A stretch of DNA of 58,258 nt from Chitinophagaceae bacterium (GTDB lineage: Bacteria > Bacteroidota > Bacteroidia > Chitinophagales > Chitinophagaceae): positions 1-58,258 of the forward strand of contig JAOAGO010000016.1 in NCBI GenBank assembly GCA_026415715.1. Direction: 5' to 3'. The position numbers and the translations under genes were made by a program. The notes under the pieces are model-generated. The model ran no database searches, was not told the origin of the DNA, and worked only from the letters and a program-made list of their open reading frames with translations. Numbering within the stretch: the first letter of the stretch is position 1; every line of letters starts with the position of its first letter. Below are positions 42,270 to 52,755 of this stretch, in pieces.

Positions 42270-44756
42270 TTAAAACAATTCCCCTTGATTCACTTTAGCG
42301 TTTTCTACCCATTCCATTTCCGTTGATTTGTTGTATTCGGCAAGTTTTGTTCCCACCGTTTTATAATTTGTAATTTCTGCCATTTTTGAAATTTTAATTT
42401 TCGCTTTTCGGATCTGTGCTCCCCTACCCTGTTGAATCTGCAACACCGGTTCATCAGCGGTTGTTACGGCTTCTACATAATTTCCTTCGCCTTCTTTTAT
42501 AAACAGAAAACGATTCTTAATGGTAGTGGTTTCAATCCGGAATCGTTTTACCATATACTGCATTGTTTTCATATCGGCATAAACGGCTGTAATGATTTTT
42601 TCCGGATGAAATTTTTCTATCAGAATTACTTTTTCAGGGTCAAATTTTTGGGTCAGCTCCTGGTCGGTTACTTCGTAAGTACCGTCACGATAAATGACGA
42701 GTATTTTTTCTTCCGGCTCAAATTGTCCGATCAGTTGGCCTTTCTGTTCGGTATTTAACCTGCCAAACTGATCATCATACCATATCTTTATCCCTTCAAT
42801 GGTTGAAACCCCGGCTTCTTTCAGTTTTACTCCATCTGATTTAATGGGATATTTTGTTACCGTTATGCCCTTACTGCCACGCCCTGTAATTTCCAACTCT
42901 GCAAAATTGAACTCCAGTTCTTTTTTATGTGCACGACATCCCGGTGTAAGTAAAATTCTTACCACCTCTGCCTCACCGTTGGGATTCACACTCAGATAAT
43001 GAATTTTGCTTTTTTCATGTTCTTTAACAATGTAATAAGCCTTGTCGCGGGTTACTGCAGTCACCTGAAATCTTTTGGCATAACTTCTTCCGTTCGATCC
43101 GTCCAGATATATCATGTTATAAGTTGTTCTTTCATCGTTTTTCTTAAAGATTCCGACATGAATAATATCCTTTCCTATAAAAACCTTTTCGGCCACCCTT
43201 ACCACTTTCAGCATTCCGCTTCGCGTAATCACCAGAATATCATCCAGATCGGAACATTCAAACAAAAATTCATCTTTCCGCAGTGATGTGCCAATAAAAC
43301 CATCTTCACGATTCACATACAGACGGGTGTTGGCAATAGCCACCTTTCGGGCCTCCAGTACCTCAAATGTTTTGATTTCCGTTTTTCGCTCACGTCCTGC
43401 ACCGTATTTTTTTAATAAGTTTTCATAATAAGCCACTGCATAATCTGTCAGATTTGCCAGATTCTTCTTTACTTCAGAAATTTCTTTTTCCAAATCCTTC
43501 AGTTGCCTGTCTAATTCATCAATATCCAGTTTGTAAATCCGGCGTACCGGTTTTTCGGTCAGCTTAAGAATATCTTCTTTTGTAATTTCCCGTTTTAATC
43601 GTTTACGGTATGGATCAAAAGCCTTGCTGATGGCCAGCAGTACTTTTTCCCAGGTTTCATGTTTCTTTTCCAGCTCTTTATAAATCTTTTCTTCAAAAAA
43701 TATTTTTTCCAGACTGGTGTAATGCCATTTTTCCTGCAGTTCGGATAGCCTGATGTTTAACTCTTTTTCCAGCAGGTTTTTGGTGTTGTCAACGGATATC
43801 TTCAACAAGTCATCTACCCCGAGGAATTGGGGTTTTTTGTCCACAATCACACAGGCATTCGGAGATATGCTGATTTCACAATCGGTAAATTTATACAGGG
43901 CATCTATCGTGATGTCGGGCGAAATTCCGGGGGCCAGATCAATCTGTATTTCTACTTCGGCTGCCGTATTGTCCGTAACTTTTTTAATTTTTATTTTTCC
44001 CTGATCATTAGCCTTCACAATAGAATCAATCAGTTGCTGTGTGGTTATTCCAAAAGGCACACTTCGGATAATCAGTGTTTTTTTGTCCACTTCCTCAATA
44101 TGAGCCCTGACACGAACTTTCGATCCTCTACGCCCCTGATTGTACTCTGAAACATCTACCATTCCTCCGGTGGGAAAATCAGGATATAACTCAAATCGCT
44201 TTCCTCTGAGGTATTTTATAGAAGCTTCAATTAATTCACAGAAATTGTGCGGTAATATGCGGGTTGAAAGGCCCACGGCAATCCCTTCGGCACCCTGTGC
44301 CAGTAACAAAGGGAATTTCACCGGTAAGGTTACCGGTTCATTTTTTCGCCCGTCATAACTGAGTTGCCATTGTGTGGTCTTGGGATTAAAGGCAACTTCT
44401 AATGCAAAACGGCTTAAACGGGCCTCAATATATCGCGGGGCCGCAGCCACATCGCCGGTCCGAATATCACCCCAGTTTCCCTGCGTATCAATCAATAGTT
44501 GTTTTTGGCCAAGATTCACCAACGCCTCATAAATACTGGCATCGCCATGAGGATGATACTGCATGGACTGCCCTATAATATTGGCAACCTTATGCAAACG
44601 TCCGTCATCCATTTCTTTCATCGCATGCAAAATGCGGCGCTGTACAGGCTTCAGTCCGTCTTCTACAGCCGGAACCGCTCTTTCCAGAATAACATAAGAA
44701 GCATAATCTAAAAACCAGTTTCTGTATTGTCCTTGTAGCCCTTGTATCCGTTCCAT
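42270..44756 (-). CDS. parC: DNA topoisomerase IV subunit A (gyrase A family)
   Basis: The 828-residue subunit cuts and rejoins DNA through Tyr109 (AAAPRYIEARLS), with the conserved GLKPVQRRILHAM (35-46) and YHPHGDASIYEALV regions. A coiled-coil gate (about 390-450) and a C-terminal region with beta-propeller-like repeats follow. ATG 44756 begins MERIQGLQGQ; an upstream in-frame extension of 20 residues lies in the intergenic space. It is the last gene of the cluster that begins with parE, which supports a topoisomerase IV rather than gyrase assignment. Confidence 0.9.
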   Translation of the reverse strand: MERIQGLQGQYRNWFLDYASYVILERAVPAVEDGLKPVQRRILHAMKEMDDGRLHKVANIIGQSMQYHPHGDASIYEALVNLGQKQLLIDTQGNWGDIRTGDVAAAPRYIEARLSRFALEVAFNPKTTQWQLSYDGRKNEPVTLPVKFPLLLAQGAEGIAVGLSTRILPHNFCELIEASIKYLRGKRFELYPDFPTGGMVDVSEYNQGRRGSKVRVRAHIEEVDKKTLIIRSVPFGITTQQLIDSIVKANDQGKIKIKKVTDNTAAEVEIQIDLAPGISPDITIDALYKFTDCEISISPNACVIVDKKPQFLGVDDLLKISVDNTKNLLEKELNIRLSELQEKWHYTSLEKIFFEEKIYKELEKKHETWEKVLLAISKAFDPYRKRLKREITKEDILKLTEKPVRRIYKLDIDELDRQLKDLEKEISEVKKNLANLTDYAVAYYENLLKKYGAGRERKTEIKTFEVLEARKVAIANTRLYVNREDGFIGTSLRKDEFLFECSDLDDILVITRSGMLKVVRVAEKVFIGKDIIHVGIFKKNDERTTYNMIYLDGSNGRSYAKRFQVTAVTRDKAYYIVKEHEKSKIHYLSVNPNGEAEVVRILLTPGCRAHKKELEFNFAELEITGRGSKGITVTKYPIKSDGVKLKEAGVSTIEGIKIWYDDQFGRLNTEQKGQLIGQFEPEEKILVIYRDGTYEVTDQELTQKFDPEKVILIEKFHPEKIITAVYADMKTMQYMVKRFRIETTTIKNRFLFIKEGEGNYVEAVTTADEPVLQIQQGRGAQIRKAKIKISKMAEITNYKTVGTKLAEYNKSTEMEWVENAKVNQGELF

Positions 44757-44784
44757 GAAGAATTGTTTTATGTTCTTTGTAAAT

Positions 44785-45636
44785 TTATTTTTTGTTTTCT
44801 GATGCTGAGAATTCAATGACTCCTTGTTTCATTTCGGCTTTTTTGATATCGGTTTCAATCCGCTGACCCTCTTCTACCGAAGAAACGATGATTTTTCCTT
44901 GCTGAATCAGGTCTTGTATTCTTTTTGTAATGAAGATTTCATTTGTTTTGCTTTTCATTTTATGCGCTATACTTATTACAGCTTTCCTGAGTTTTTGCCA
45001 TTCGGATGGCAAATATTTCAAAATTTCATTGTCAAAATAATTTTCCGCCTTGCTGACTATTTTTTTGGGGCCTTCCGCAATCCGTAAGGTTGCATTTTCT
45101 GAAATCAACCGTTTCCATTCTTCTCTATCAGTTTCCATTTCTGCTGCAGAAAGTAATCTTGTCAGTTTACGTGCTTTCAAAAATTCACGGGGCGGAATTT
45201 CATTTAAAGTATCCGGAAAAAATAAATGCCCTTTTGCATGAATAAAGGGAAGATTGTATAAGTAAATAACCTCAACTCTACCCTGATATTTTATTAACTG
45301 ATCAGTTAAAAAATAGTAACCGCAAATATCCCGCGAACGATGAGCCATCCATATCCATAAATGCTCTTCAGGATGGTCTTCCAATACCTGTTGAACCGCT
45401 TGAACAACCTGCATGTCTTTTTCGGGTAACGTTTCAACATCTTGCTGCAACAGTCCGTACGCTTCGGCCATCCAGTTAGTTCTGTATGATATATCCGTTT
45501 CCGTATCCGGAGCATACAAAGGTCCTGTTGAATAATCATCACTGAAGTAAAAAATCTGACCTTGCATGCTCTCTTCTGTTTCGGCAGCTTTACGAAGTAC
45601 GGCCGCATCATCTTCGCTGAATACAAAATGAATCAT
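44785..45636 (-). CDS. DUF1835 domain-containing protein
   Basis: The 283-residue protein starts with IHFVFSEDDAAVLRKAAE, the typical opening of DUF1835. The pattern FYFSDDYSTGPLYAPDTETD followed by WMAEAYG belongs to the same domain. A downstream segment (about 100-180) resembles DUF3658. The C-terminal part (about 190-283) is charged and helical. There is no signal peptide. The start overlaps the methyltransferase stop by 4 bp (ATGA), so translation is coupled. DUF1835 has no experimentally settled role that I know, and its position inside a parE-parC operon is the only clue. Confidence 0.78.
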   Translation of the reverse strand: MIHFVFSEDDAAVLRKAAETEESMQGQIFYFSDDYSTGPLYAPDTETDISYRTNWMAEAYGLLQQDVETLPEKDMQVVQAVQQVLEDHPEEHLWIWMAHRSRDICGYYFLTDQLIKYQGRVEVIYLYNLPFIHAKGHLFFPDTLNEIPPREFLKARKLTRLLSAAEMETDREEWKRLISENATLRIAEGPKKIVSKAENYFDNEILKYLPSEWQKLRKAVISIAHKMKSKTNEIFITKRIQDLIQQGKIIVSSVEEGQRIETDIKKAEMKQGVIEFSASENKK

Positions 45637-46427
45637 GATAAACCATTTTCCGGTTGAATAATATAATAAACACAGGATGTGAAAAAATTACGGATAAAAG
45701 GAATAGCCGATAAACATTTCCATTGTGTTTTTGCCTTCCACCCGAATTTCCATTCATATATCGGATTCAAAAGATAAAATCGTTTATGTACAATTCGGTA
45801 TTGTGTTTTTTTGCATAAGTTTTCAAAACGTTCTATACTGATTCCTGTTTCCCTGATACTTATCAGTTCTTCCACATTCTCTTTATTTTTCAACAAAAGA
45901 AAACGATAAACGGGTTTGGGAAGTAAATGAATATATGGTATTCGGGATAACACTGAACGACAAATTTGCTGATGCCCACCGAAAGGCATGTACCAAGGGG
46001 GAAATCCAAGAAAAACAATTCCACCGGGTTTTAAAAACCCTTTTAATTTTTTGAGCAAACCCTGTTGATCTTTGATATGCTCAAAAACATCTTTAAGTAT
46101 AATCACATCAAAGCGACCGCCGAGATCATGCTCCGCATCTACATCAAAAATATCCCGGGACAGAAAGAAAACCTTGTTTTCCGTTACATACGATTTCATC
46201 AGTTCATGAGCCGTTTTCAGCCGTTCGGTATCCGGTTCCACCCCTGCTCCTTCACAACCGGCGTCCAGAAATGCTTTTAATACTCCTGCCTCACCACATC
46301 CAATTTCCAACGCTCTCATTCCTTTTGAGATTAAAAATTTTTCGTGAATAAACGGAATGACATGCTTTACAGTATTCTGATACTGAATCTCAAAATATTT
46401 TTCTTTATCTCTGTGAAATGCAAACAT
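45633..46427 (-). CDS. Class I SAM-dependent methyltransferase
   Basis: This 264-residue methyltransferase has motif I ALEIGCGEAGVLKAFLDAGC (about 40-60), an acidic residue in GVEPD, and FDVIILKDVFEHIKD as motif II/IV. GGIVFLGFPPWYMPFGGHQQ lies downstream. These features fit the Methyltransf_11/23 group acting on small molecules or lipids. The target is unknown. The start overlaps the parE stop by one base (TGATG) and the end overlaps the DUF1835 start, so it is embedded in the topoisomerase operon. Confidence 0.85.
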   Translation of the reverse strand: MFAFHRDKEKYFEIQYQNTVKHVIPFIHEKFLISKGMRALEIGCGEAGVLKAFLDAGCEGAGVEPDTERLKTAHELMKSYVTENKVFFLSRDIFDVDAEHDLGGRFDVIILKDVFEHIKDQQGLLKKLKGFLKPGGIVFLGFPPWYMPFGGHQQICRSVLSRIPYIHLLPKPVYRFLLLKNKENVEELISIRETGISIERFENLCKKTQYRIVHKRFYLLNPIYEWKFGWKAKTQWKCLSAIPFIRNFFTSCVYYIIQPENGLS

Positions 46428-48325
46428 CAGCTTACCTCAACGGGGGCATCCATTTCTATACGAAGATTCTGAATGATAAAATCCTGCCGTTCCGGCGTGT
46501 TCTTTCCCATATAATATTCCAGCAACTGCTGTATATGATCTCCCTGCTCAATACGAATTAATTGTTTTCGCATATCAGGGCCTATAAAACGGGCAAATTC
46601 ATCGGGACTGATTTCACCCAGTCCTTTGAATCGGGTTATCTCAGCTTTCGGACCCAGCTTTTTAACAGCCTCTGCCTTTTCCGATTCATCATAACAATAA
46701 ATCGTTTCCTGTCCTTTCCTTACCCGAAACAATGGGGTTTCCAGCACATATACTTTTTCATGTTTGACCAGATCAGGAAAAAACTGCAGGAAAAATGTCA
46801 TGAGCAGTAAGCGGATGTGCATTCCGTCCACATCCGCATCCGTTGCGATGACGATATTGTTATAGCGAAGGCCGTCAAGTCCGTCTTCAATATTTAACGC
46901 ATGTTGCAGTAAATTAAATTCTTCGTTTTCATAAACAACTTTTTTGGTCAGCCCGAAACAGTTGAGCGGTTTTCCCCGCAAACTGAAAACGGCCTGGGTT
47001 TCCACATTTCTGGCTTTTGTGATGGAACCGCTGGCGCTATCGCCTTCGGTAATAAATAACGTTGTTTCCTGTTGTTTCGCAATAAATTCTTCTCTGCCCC
47101 TTGCCGGTGGCTCATCATTCAGATGAATCCGGCAATCCCGAAGCTTTTTGTTGTGCAGGTTTGCTTTTTTGGTTCTTTCGTTAGCCAATTTCCGGATTCC
47201 GGCCATCTCTTTTCGTTCTCTCTCACTTTGTTCAATGCGCTTTTTCAGCGCATCGGCCGTAGCCGGATTTTTATGAAGATAAAGATCCAGCTCTCGTGCC
47301 AGGAAATCTCCGACAAATTGTTTCATTGAAGGCCCGTTCACATCCACGTTTACGGAACCTAATTTGGTTTTGGTTTGTGATTCAAACACGGGCTCTACCA
47401 CCCGCACCGCAATGGCTGCCACTATTCCGGTTCGGATATCGGATGCTTCATAATCTTTTTTGAAAAAGTCGCGAACGGTTTTCACATAGGCTTCGCGAAA
47501 AGCCTGCTGATGCGTACCCCCCTGAGTGGTATGCTGGCCGTTTACAAAGCTGTAGATATCTTCGCCGTAATCATTGTTATGTGTAATGGCTACTTCGATG
47601 TCTTCACCTTTAAGGTGGATAATGGGATAACGTATTTCATCCTCGTTGGTTTTTCTCATCAATAAATCTGCCAGTCCGTTTTTGCTAACATAGGTTTTAC
47701 CGTTAAATATGATTTTCAAACCTGCGTTCAGGTAGCAATAATTCCAGATTTGATTTTCCAGAAATTCAGGATGAAAGCGAAAGTTTTTAAAAACCGTATC
47801 ATCCGGAATAAACGTTACCAATGTGCCGTTAGCTGCATTGGTTTTTGATTCTTTATATTCCTTGATTAATATTCCGCGCTGAAATTCTGCCGTTTTTTCT
47901 TTTCCGTCTCTGAAGGAAGTTACTTTAAAATAATGACTCAGCGCATTTACGGCTTTGGTGCCCACGCCATTAAGCCCAACGGATTTCTGAAATACCTTGC
48001 TGTCAAATTTGGCACCTGTGTTCACCTTACTTACCGCATCCGTAACTTTACCCAAAGGAATTCCTCTTCCGTAATCTCTCACCGTAATTTGCTTTCCCTC
48101 CAGTGTAATTTCAATTGTTTTGCCATAACCCATGGCATATTCATCTATACAATTATCAATAATTTCTTTTACCAGCACATAAATTCCGTCATCAGGCGAT
48201 GATCCGTCGCCCAATTTCCCGATATACATCCCCGGACGCAAACGGATATGCTCTCTCCAATCGAGCGATTTTATGCTGTCTTCATCATACTGAAATAACA
48301 TTTGCGCAGTTTTCTCCTTTGCCAT
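46427..48325 (-). CDS. parE: DNA topoisomerase IV subunit B (gyrase B family)
   Basis: The 632-residue ATPase subunit has the GHKL motif with [15 protein letters not shown] (Asn58 region), DYGRGIPLG and [14 protein letters not shown]. The TOPRIM domain shows [16 protein letters not shown] near residue 430, then [17 protein letters not shown]. The length and TOPRIM without the long gyrase insertion fit ParE. It is the first gene of a four-gene operon ending with parC. The start is ATG 48325. Confidence 0.92.
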   Translation of the reverse strand: MAKEKTAQMLFQYDEDSIKSLDWREHIRLRPGMYIGKLGDGSSPDDGIYVLVKEIIDNCIDEYAMGYGKTIEITLEGKQITVRDYGRGIPLGKVTDAVSKVNTGAKFDSKVFQKSVGLNGVGTKAVNALSHYFKVTSFRDGKEKTAEFQRGILIKEYKESKTNAANGTLVTFIPDDTVFKNFRFHPEFLENQIWNYCYLNAGLKIIFNGKTYVSKNGLADLLMRKTNEDEIRYPIIHLKGEDIEVAITHNNDYGEDIYSFVNGQHTTQGGTHQQAFREAYVKTVRDFFKKDYEASDIRTGIVAAIAVRVVEPVFESQTKTKLGSVNVDVNGPSMKQFVGDFLARELDLYLHKNPATADALKKRIEQSERERKEMAGIRKLANERTKKANLHNKKLRDCRIHLNDEPPARGREEFIAKQQETTLFITEGDSASGSITKARNVETQAVFSLRGKPLNCFGLTKKVVYENEEFNLLQHALNIEDGLDGLRYNNIVIATDADVDGMHIRLLLMTFFLQFFPDLVKHEKVYVLETPLFRVRKGQETIYCYDESEKAEAVKKLGPKAEITRFKGLGEISPDEFARFIGPDMRKQLIRIEQGDHIQQLLEYYMGKNTPERQDFIIQNLRIEMDAPVEVS

Positions 48326-48376
48326 ATTGTATCTGAAATCAAATGCTTGTACAAAAAATCTGTTTTTTTCAAGTCA

Positions 48377-48384
48377 CAAAAATA
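48377..48384 (-). promoter_or_regulatory. -7 box (TATTTTTG) of the parE operon
   Basis: TATTTTTG on the minus strand matches TAnnTTTG, about 50 nt before ATG 48325, and would drive parE-methyltransferase-DUF1835-parC. Confidence 0.5.
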
Positions 48385-49340
48385 CCAAAACCCGTAGGAA
48401 TGGCATAAGAGTATTTTATTAACCGATGTGGAAAATCATACGGGAAAAGCATGAGAAAAATATCCGGAATTTAGATAAGCTGTTATTATACTTCTGCAAT
48501 ACATCAGTCTATGTTGTATTCAGAGTAATAAAATGTAAAGAAAGCCTGATTATTCGTTTTGGACAAGCTGTTAATAATGACTTTGGTTTTGATGAATGGC
48601 TTGAAATTAAGGAATGTTAAAAGTATCCTTATATTTCCCGGTTATTTTCCGCCAGGTAAATGCATACTGATCGAATCGGATTATCATATCTGTATTGTTA
48701 ACTTACAGCAAGAAAAAAATACTTTCTGAATTTCAGATACTTTTGCCGGGAAGATAAAAAACACACCCTAAGCTTTTCAGAAGATTGTCAGAAAAAATCA
48801 AAATAAGTGTAGTGAATGCCGCTTCACTTCTGTTCTGTTATTATAATTTTCGGTTTTCCTTACCGGGTTCCAAATTTAAATTTTTTAAAAAACAGCCTAC
48901 CGCATGCCGGATCTGTAAAGGCGACTATTCATAACCCGAATGAATTCCAGACAACAGAAAAATCCGGAATTGTACAATGTAAATCTGAATTTCCGAAGAG
49001 GCTAATCAATTCCTATCGTTTCTACCTTAACAGACAATTCATGTATTATATAAAAAGTTGATTTTGTTTATCATTTGGTTCGCAAATGAAAAAAGGAAAA
49101 ACTGCAGAAGACTGAGTTTTGTGTTCATCGAAAATGGTGATGACATGATTTTTTATAAATCCAGAAACATAAACTACTTAATTTAAGGAAAATTTGCATC
49201 CGGCGATATGTTTATAACTTTCTGAGACGAAACTTTTTATTTAATATTTAAACATAAATATTTTTTATATTTATAATAATATGATAATTAATTTAATGTG
49301 AAATTAACCCTCTTTTAAACGGATTTTAAACTTTTCGTTT
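48385..49340. other. AT-rich stretch without recognisable gene
   Basis: Almost 1 kb between the parE operon and the 89-residue gene has only short open frames (48426-48620 and 48816-49061, both plus) whose peptides match nothing I know. A TACTTTTG at 48738-48745 matches the -7 box on the plus strand and could start a small RNA or short message reading into the 48816 frame. The last 130 bp (49200-49330) are extremely AT-rich, roughly 85-90 percent. Confidence 0.4.
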
Positions 49341-49348
49341 TACATTTG
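49341..49348 (+). promoter_or_regulatory. -7 box (TACATTTG) of the 89-residue gene
   Basis: TACATTTG matches TAnnTTTG and lies 97 nt before ATG 49446, giving a leader of about 90 nt. Confidence 0.5.
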
Positions 49349-49445
49349 TTATTGTTATACACTTCTTTTATTTCCTTTCTTACTACCTGTTAAATTTCAA
49401 TCAGCTTACCAACCCATGTTTCTGAAATTTTAAAAGGTAAGCCTT

Positions 49446-49715
49446 ATGTACACATACGAATTACTGGAAAATGGTTGCTACTATTTAATCCGTGAAAAGG
49501 AAGATAGCCCGATTACATTAATTAAAGTGGCCGTAGAAACTGACCTCTGTTTTTTTATTCAACGCTTCGATGACCCAACGGCTACGGAATGGAAATTGAA
49601 AAAAGAACCTTTATTTGATATTATTGAATGTTTGAGCGATGATAAAGTAAAAGAATGGGAAGAAGTGTATAAGAACAGCGAAGGAGCTTATTATGAAGAG
49701 GATGAAGACGAATAA
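49446..49715 (+). CDS. Small acidic conserved hypothetical protein (89 residues)
   Basis: The peptide starts MYTYELLENGCYYLIREKED, continues with strand-like segments ending VETDLCFFIQRFDD, and closes in a strongly acidic tail (AYYEEDEDE). No signal or membrane segment is visible. I recall similar short proteins in Chitinophagaceae but no function. Composition and a -7 box upstream support a real gene. It stands alone. Confidence 0.62.
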   Translation: MYTYELLENGCYYLIREKEDSPITLIKVAVETDLCFFIQRFDDPTATEWKLKKEPLFDIIECLSDDKVKEWEEVYKNSEGAYYEEDEDE

Positions 49716-49829
49716 CCGCTTTTCCTTATTTTCACATTCAGAGGTGTTAAATCTGTAGGATTATACTTAATTAATCCTGCATTAATAAATTCCCTGAATC
49801 ATTTCGGCAATAAAAAGAGGCAACTTGTA

Positions 49830-51485
49830 TCAGAACACCTGATATCTTCTCAGTTCCAGTTTATAATCAATATTGTTTGAACCATCCAGTCCAAGTTGTT
49901 GTATTAATCCGATATTTCTGGCATAGAAACTTCTCAGATATCCTAATGTAGAAGACAAATCCTGCCATACTCCCGGCGCTAACTGGGCTTCAATCCTTTC
50001 TTCTACCACAATAACATTATTATATGTTTGCGAGCCCAGTGAAGTATTCAGCGTAACAGAAATATCCTTTTGCGTTACCTGATGACTGAATCGTATGGTA
50101 AATGGCGTGCCCCCGATACTTATCGTTATTGGATTTGATTTCCATGCCGGACTTCCGGCGGCCACGTTATCTTTCAGGAAAATGTAATCCAGCCATATTG
50201 TGTTACCGAGGCCGTTGTCAAAACCTAACCATTCAAAATAATCGCTGCCGCTTTTTCTGTAATACCCCGATGAATCGGCTCCGGAACCATCATTCTCCAT
50301 AAATATGGCATAGGTTCCAGAGGTAATGGTAAGCGTTTGAGGTATCACATATCTGTATAAAGAGTCGGTGGCATCATCATCAATTTCATAAGACCAGTTA
50401 CTGTTTACCGTTCTGGGAAAATAGTCGGATACCTGAGTATTAAATGTTCTTGTAAAGGTGCAGCTTGAAGTTCCCCAGCGCACTGTGTATGTAAAGGTGC
50501 CGGGATTTGTGGGAGTACCATTGGCTGTTAAAGTAACCGTTGTCGGGCCCGTTGTAGTGAAATTACCGCTACCGGTAAACCAAACCCCGTTAACCGTGTC
50601 TGTCCTGATGGAATAGGCTCCGGCAGAATTCACATTCACTCCCAGTTGAACCGTATTCGATGAATTCATGGCTACGCCGGCAGTGTAAGTACCTGCAAAT
50701 ACGGGATTTGTACAGTCTAAAGTTCCGGAACCGGGCGCCTGAATATTGACAACAAAAGTGCACCGGCTGGAACCCAACCTAACCGTAAACGTCCGGTTTC
50801 CGCTGGTAGTTCCGGCGGGTATTGTACCATTAGCTTGCAAAGTAACTGATTGAGCGCCGGCGTTGAGATTTCCTGAAAAAGAAAACCAAATACCGGCTAC
50901 GGTATCAGTGGTGATGATAAATCCTCCGGCATTAGTTACATTAACAGTTACGACCGCATTATTAGATGAATTCATCACAGCCGAAGGTGAATACACACCA
51001 TTTACTGTTATCGGGGTACAAGCATTTGGAGCGCCGCCCAGGGTTCCGACACCCGGGGATGTAACTGTTATCTGAATATCACAAAATGAGCTGTCAAAAG
51101 CTACCACAAAATTGTTAATTCCGGGTGCAAAGGGAGTACCTCCCCCGACCAGGGTAACCGTTTGGGTTCCGGTTGTGGTAAATATTCCGGTTGCTCTGAA
51201 AAAATATCCGTTCACGGTATCCGTAAATATTCTGTAATTTCCCGGTTGGGTTACATTAACAGTAACGGTTATGGTATTTGAAGCATTTAATGCCTGGCCT
51301 ACCGCGTAGCTTCCATTCACAACTTTGGGCAGGCAATCTCCTGTTGCGTCTGACTGAAGGCGTCCTTTTGCCAGAGTATTCGGTTGTTCAAAACTGACTT
51401 CTTTCTGACATCCCTGAAAAAATGCGGCTAAACAAAAAACAAAACAAGCAAAAGAAAAATTTCTCATCACAAAAATTTTATTCAT
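49830..51485 (-). CDS. Lipoprotein with three tandem beta-rich repeats
   Basis: The 551-residue protein has a lipobox ending at Cys26 (AAFFQGC). Three repeats of about 105 residues follow, from about 51 to 355. Each contains a pattern of the type NGxYxxGxAxNxSNT, a TDTVxGxxF segment, an xxTVTLxxNGTP strand and a cysteine near the end. The remaining C-terminal part (about 356-551) is unique, starting DYFPRTVNSNWSYEID. The repeats look like Ig-like or fibronectin-type modules, so a surface-exposed adhesion or binding role is plausible but unproven. An alternative ATG at 51467 would shorten the signal peptide by six residues. Neighbours give no functional clue. Confidence 0.75.
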   Translation of the reverse strand: MNKIFVMRNFSFACFVFCLAAFFQGCQKEVSFEQPNTLAKGRLQSDATGDCLPKVVNGSYAVGQALNASNTITVTVNVTQPGNYRIFTDTVNGYFFRATGIFTTTGTQTVTLVGGGTPFAPGINNFVVAFDSSFCDIQITVTSPGVGTLGGAPNACTPITVNGVYSPSAVMNSSNNAVVTVNVTNAGGFIITTDTVAGIWFSFSGNLNAGAQSVTLQANGTIPAGTTSGNRTFTVRLGSSRCTFVVNIQAPGSGTLDCTNPVFAGTYTAGVAMNSSNTVQLGVNVNSAGAYSIRTDTVNGVWFTGSGNFTTTGPTTVTLTANGTPTNPGTFTYTVRWGTSSCTFTRTFNTQVSDYFPRTVNSNWSYEIDDDATDSLYRYVIPQTLTITSGTYAIFMENDGSGADSSGYYRKSGSDYFEWLGFDNGLGNTIWLDYIFLKDNVAAGSPAWKSNPITISIGGTPFTIRFSHQVTQKDISVTLNTSLGSQTYNNVIVVEERIEAQLAPGVWQDLSSTLGYLRSFYARNIGLIQQLGLDGSNNIDYKLELRRYQVF

Positions 51486-51702
51486 ACCCTTAAATTCAAG
51501 GTAAAGCTATGGATTTTTTGGTGATTAATACAAATCAGTCAAAAACAAATACTTTATTAACATAATTTATAAATTTTTCGTCATCGGAAATCCGGCCTTT
51601 AAAACTTACGTTTCCTATTCATAACGTTTGTTTTTATTCCTTATTATTCTCAGAAGTTAACAAAACTTGATATTTGTATTCCTGAGTTTAGACTATCAGA
51701 GT

Positions 51703-52748
51703 ATGAAAAGTTTAATATCTTTTCTCACTATTTCTCTGTTTTTTCCTTTTTTTTCTGCTTTTCACAATAACAAAAGCGGCACTGATGAGATTTTTTTGCG
51801 AATTTTAACTACAGGCTCACCTACTGATTTAAGAGGACTCTGTGTAGTTAATTCAAATGTTATTTGGGTAAGCGGAAGCAATGGCATGGTAGGAAAATCA
51901 ACGAATGGAGGCATAAACTGGCAATGGAGAACCGTAAATGGATTTGAAAAAGCGGATTTCAGGGATATTGAGGCCTTTGATGCCAACACGGCAATTATTA
52001 TGAGCATTGGCGAACCGGGTTACATCCTGAAAACCACCGACGGAGGCGTAACCTGGAAAATTGTTTATAAAATAAATCCCCGGGTATTTTTTTAAATGCC
52101 ATGGATTTTTGGAATGAAAATTCAGGTATAGTTATTGGCGACCCGTTGGATAATCGTTTTTTGGTTGCCCGAACATTTGATGGCGGGAATTCGTGGCAGG
52201 AAATTCCTTACAGTTATCGCCCCGCCGCTGATAGCGGAGAATATTGTTTTGCTGCCAGCGGCACTAATGTTTGCGTAAAGGATAAAGATGAAGCTGTGTT
52301 TGTGAGCGGTGGAAAAATATCAAGATTTTTTTCAAAAAATCCTGCCCTGATATTGCCCTTTCCGAAAGGGAAAAGTACTCTGGGTGCAAATTCCATTGCT
52401 GTTTGGAAAAACAGAAATAACCGGGGCGGTGAACAGATGATTGTTGTAGGCGGCGATTATACGCTTGTCGATTCTGATAAAGACAATTGTTATTATTCGT
52501 TGAATGGAGGCAAAAAATGGTTAACCCCCGAAAAACCCCCTAAAGGATACAGAAGCTGTGTTGATTTTTTCAATAAAAAAATAGCTGTTGCATGCGGGCC
52601 TAATGGCATAGATATCACTTTTAACTCCGGAAAAACCTGGAAGTATTTCAGTGAGCAAGGCTTTTTTGTATGTAAATCAAGTCCTCATGAAAATACGGTT
52701 TTTCTGGCAGGGCCTCAGGGAAAAATAGGAGTACTTATTTTTCGATAA
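51703..52748 (+). pseudogene. YCF48-like / BNR-repeat exported protein gene with a frameshift
   Basis: Two consecutive frames, to TAA 52093-52095 and then from 52101 to 52748, together make one protein of about 348 residues. The first part has a signal peptide (MKSLISFLTISLFFPFF) and NVIWVSGSNGMVGKSTNGGI. The second continues with MDFWNENSGIVIGDPLDNRF, TFDGGNSWQEI and AVACGPNGIDITFNSGKTW. These are YCF48/BNR beta-propeller repeats. The break is in a run of seven T at 52087-52093; one extra T would restore the frame (RVFFLNAMDFW). It may be a real frameshift, a slippage site or a homopolymer sequencing error. All other parts look intact, which favours the last two. Confidence 0.72.
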
Positions 52749-52755
52749 CGGGTAT

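Noticed and set aside
48426-48620. 64-codon open frame just upstream of the parE promoter
   Set aside because: No recognisable domain and no start signal; treated as chance.
48816-49061. 81-codon open frame downstream of the box at 48738
   Set aside because: Peptide matches nothing known and has unlikely composition; kept only as part of the unexplained region.
52101-52748. Treating the second half of the YCF48-like gene as an independent gene
   Set aside because: It begins mid-domain, lacks a signal peptide and joins perfectly in sense to the preceding frame.
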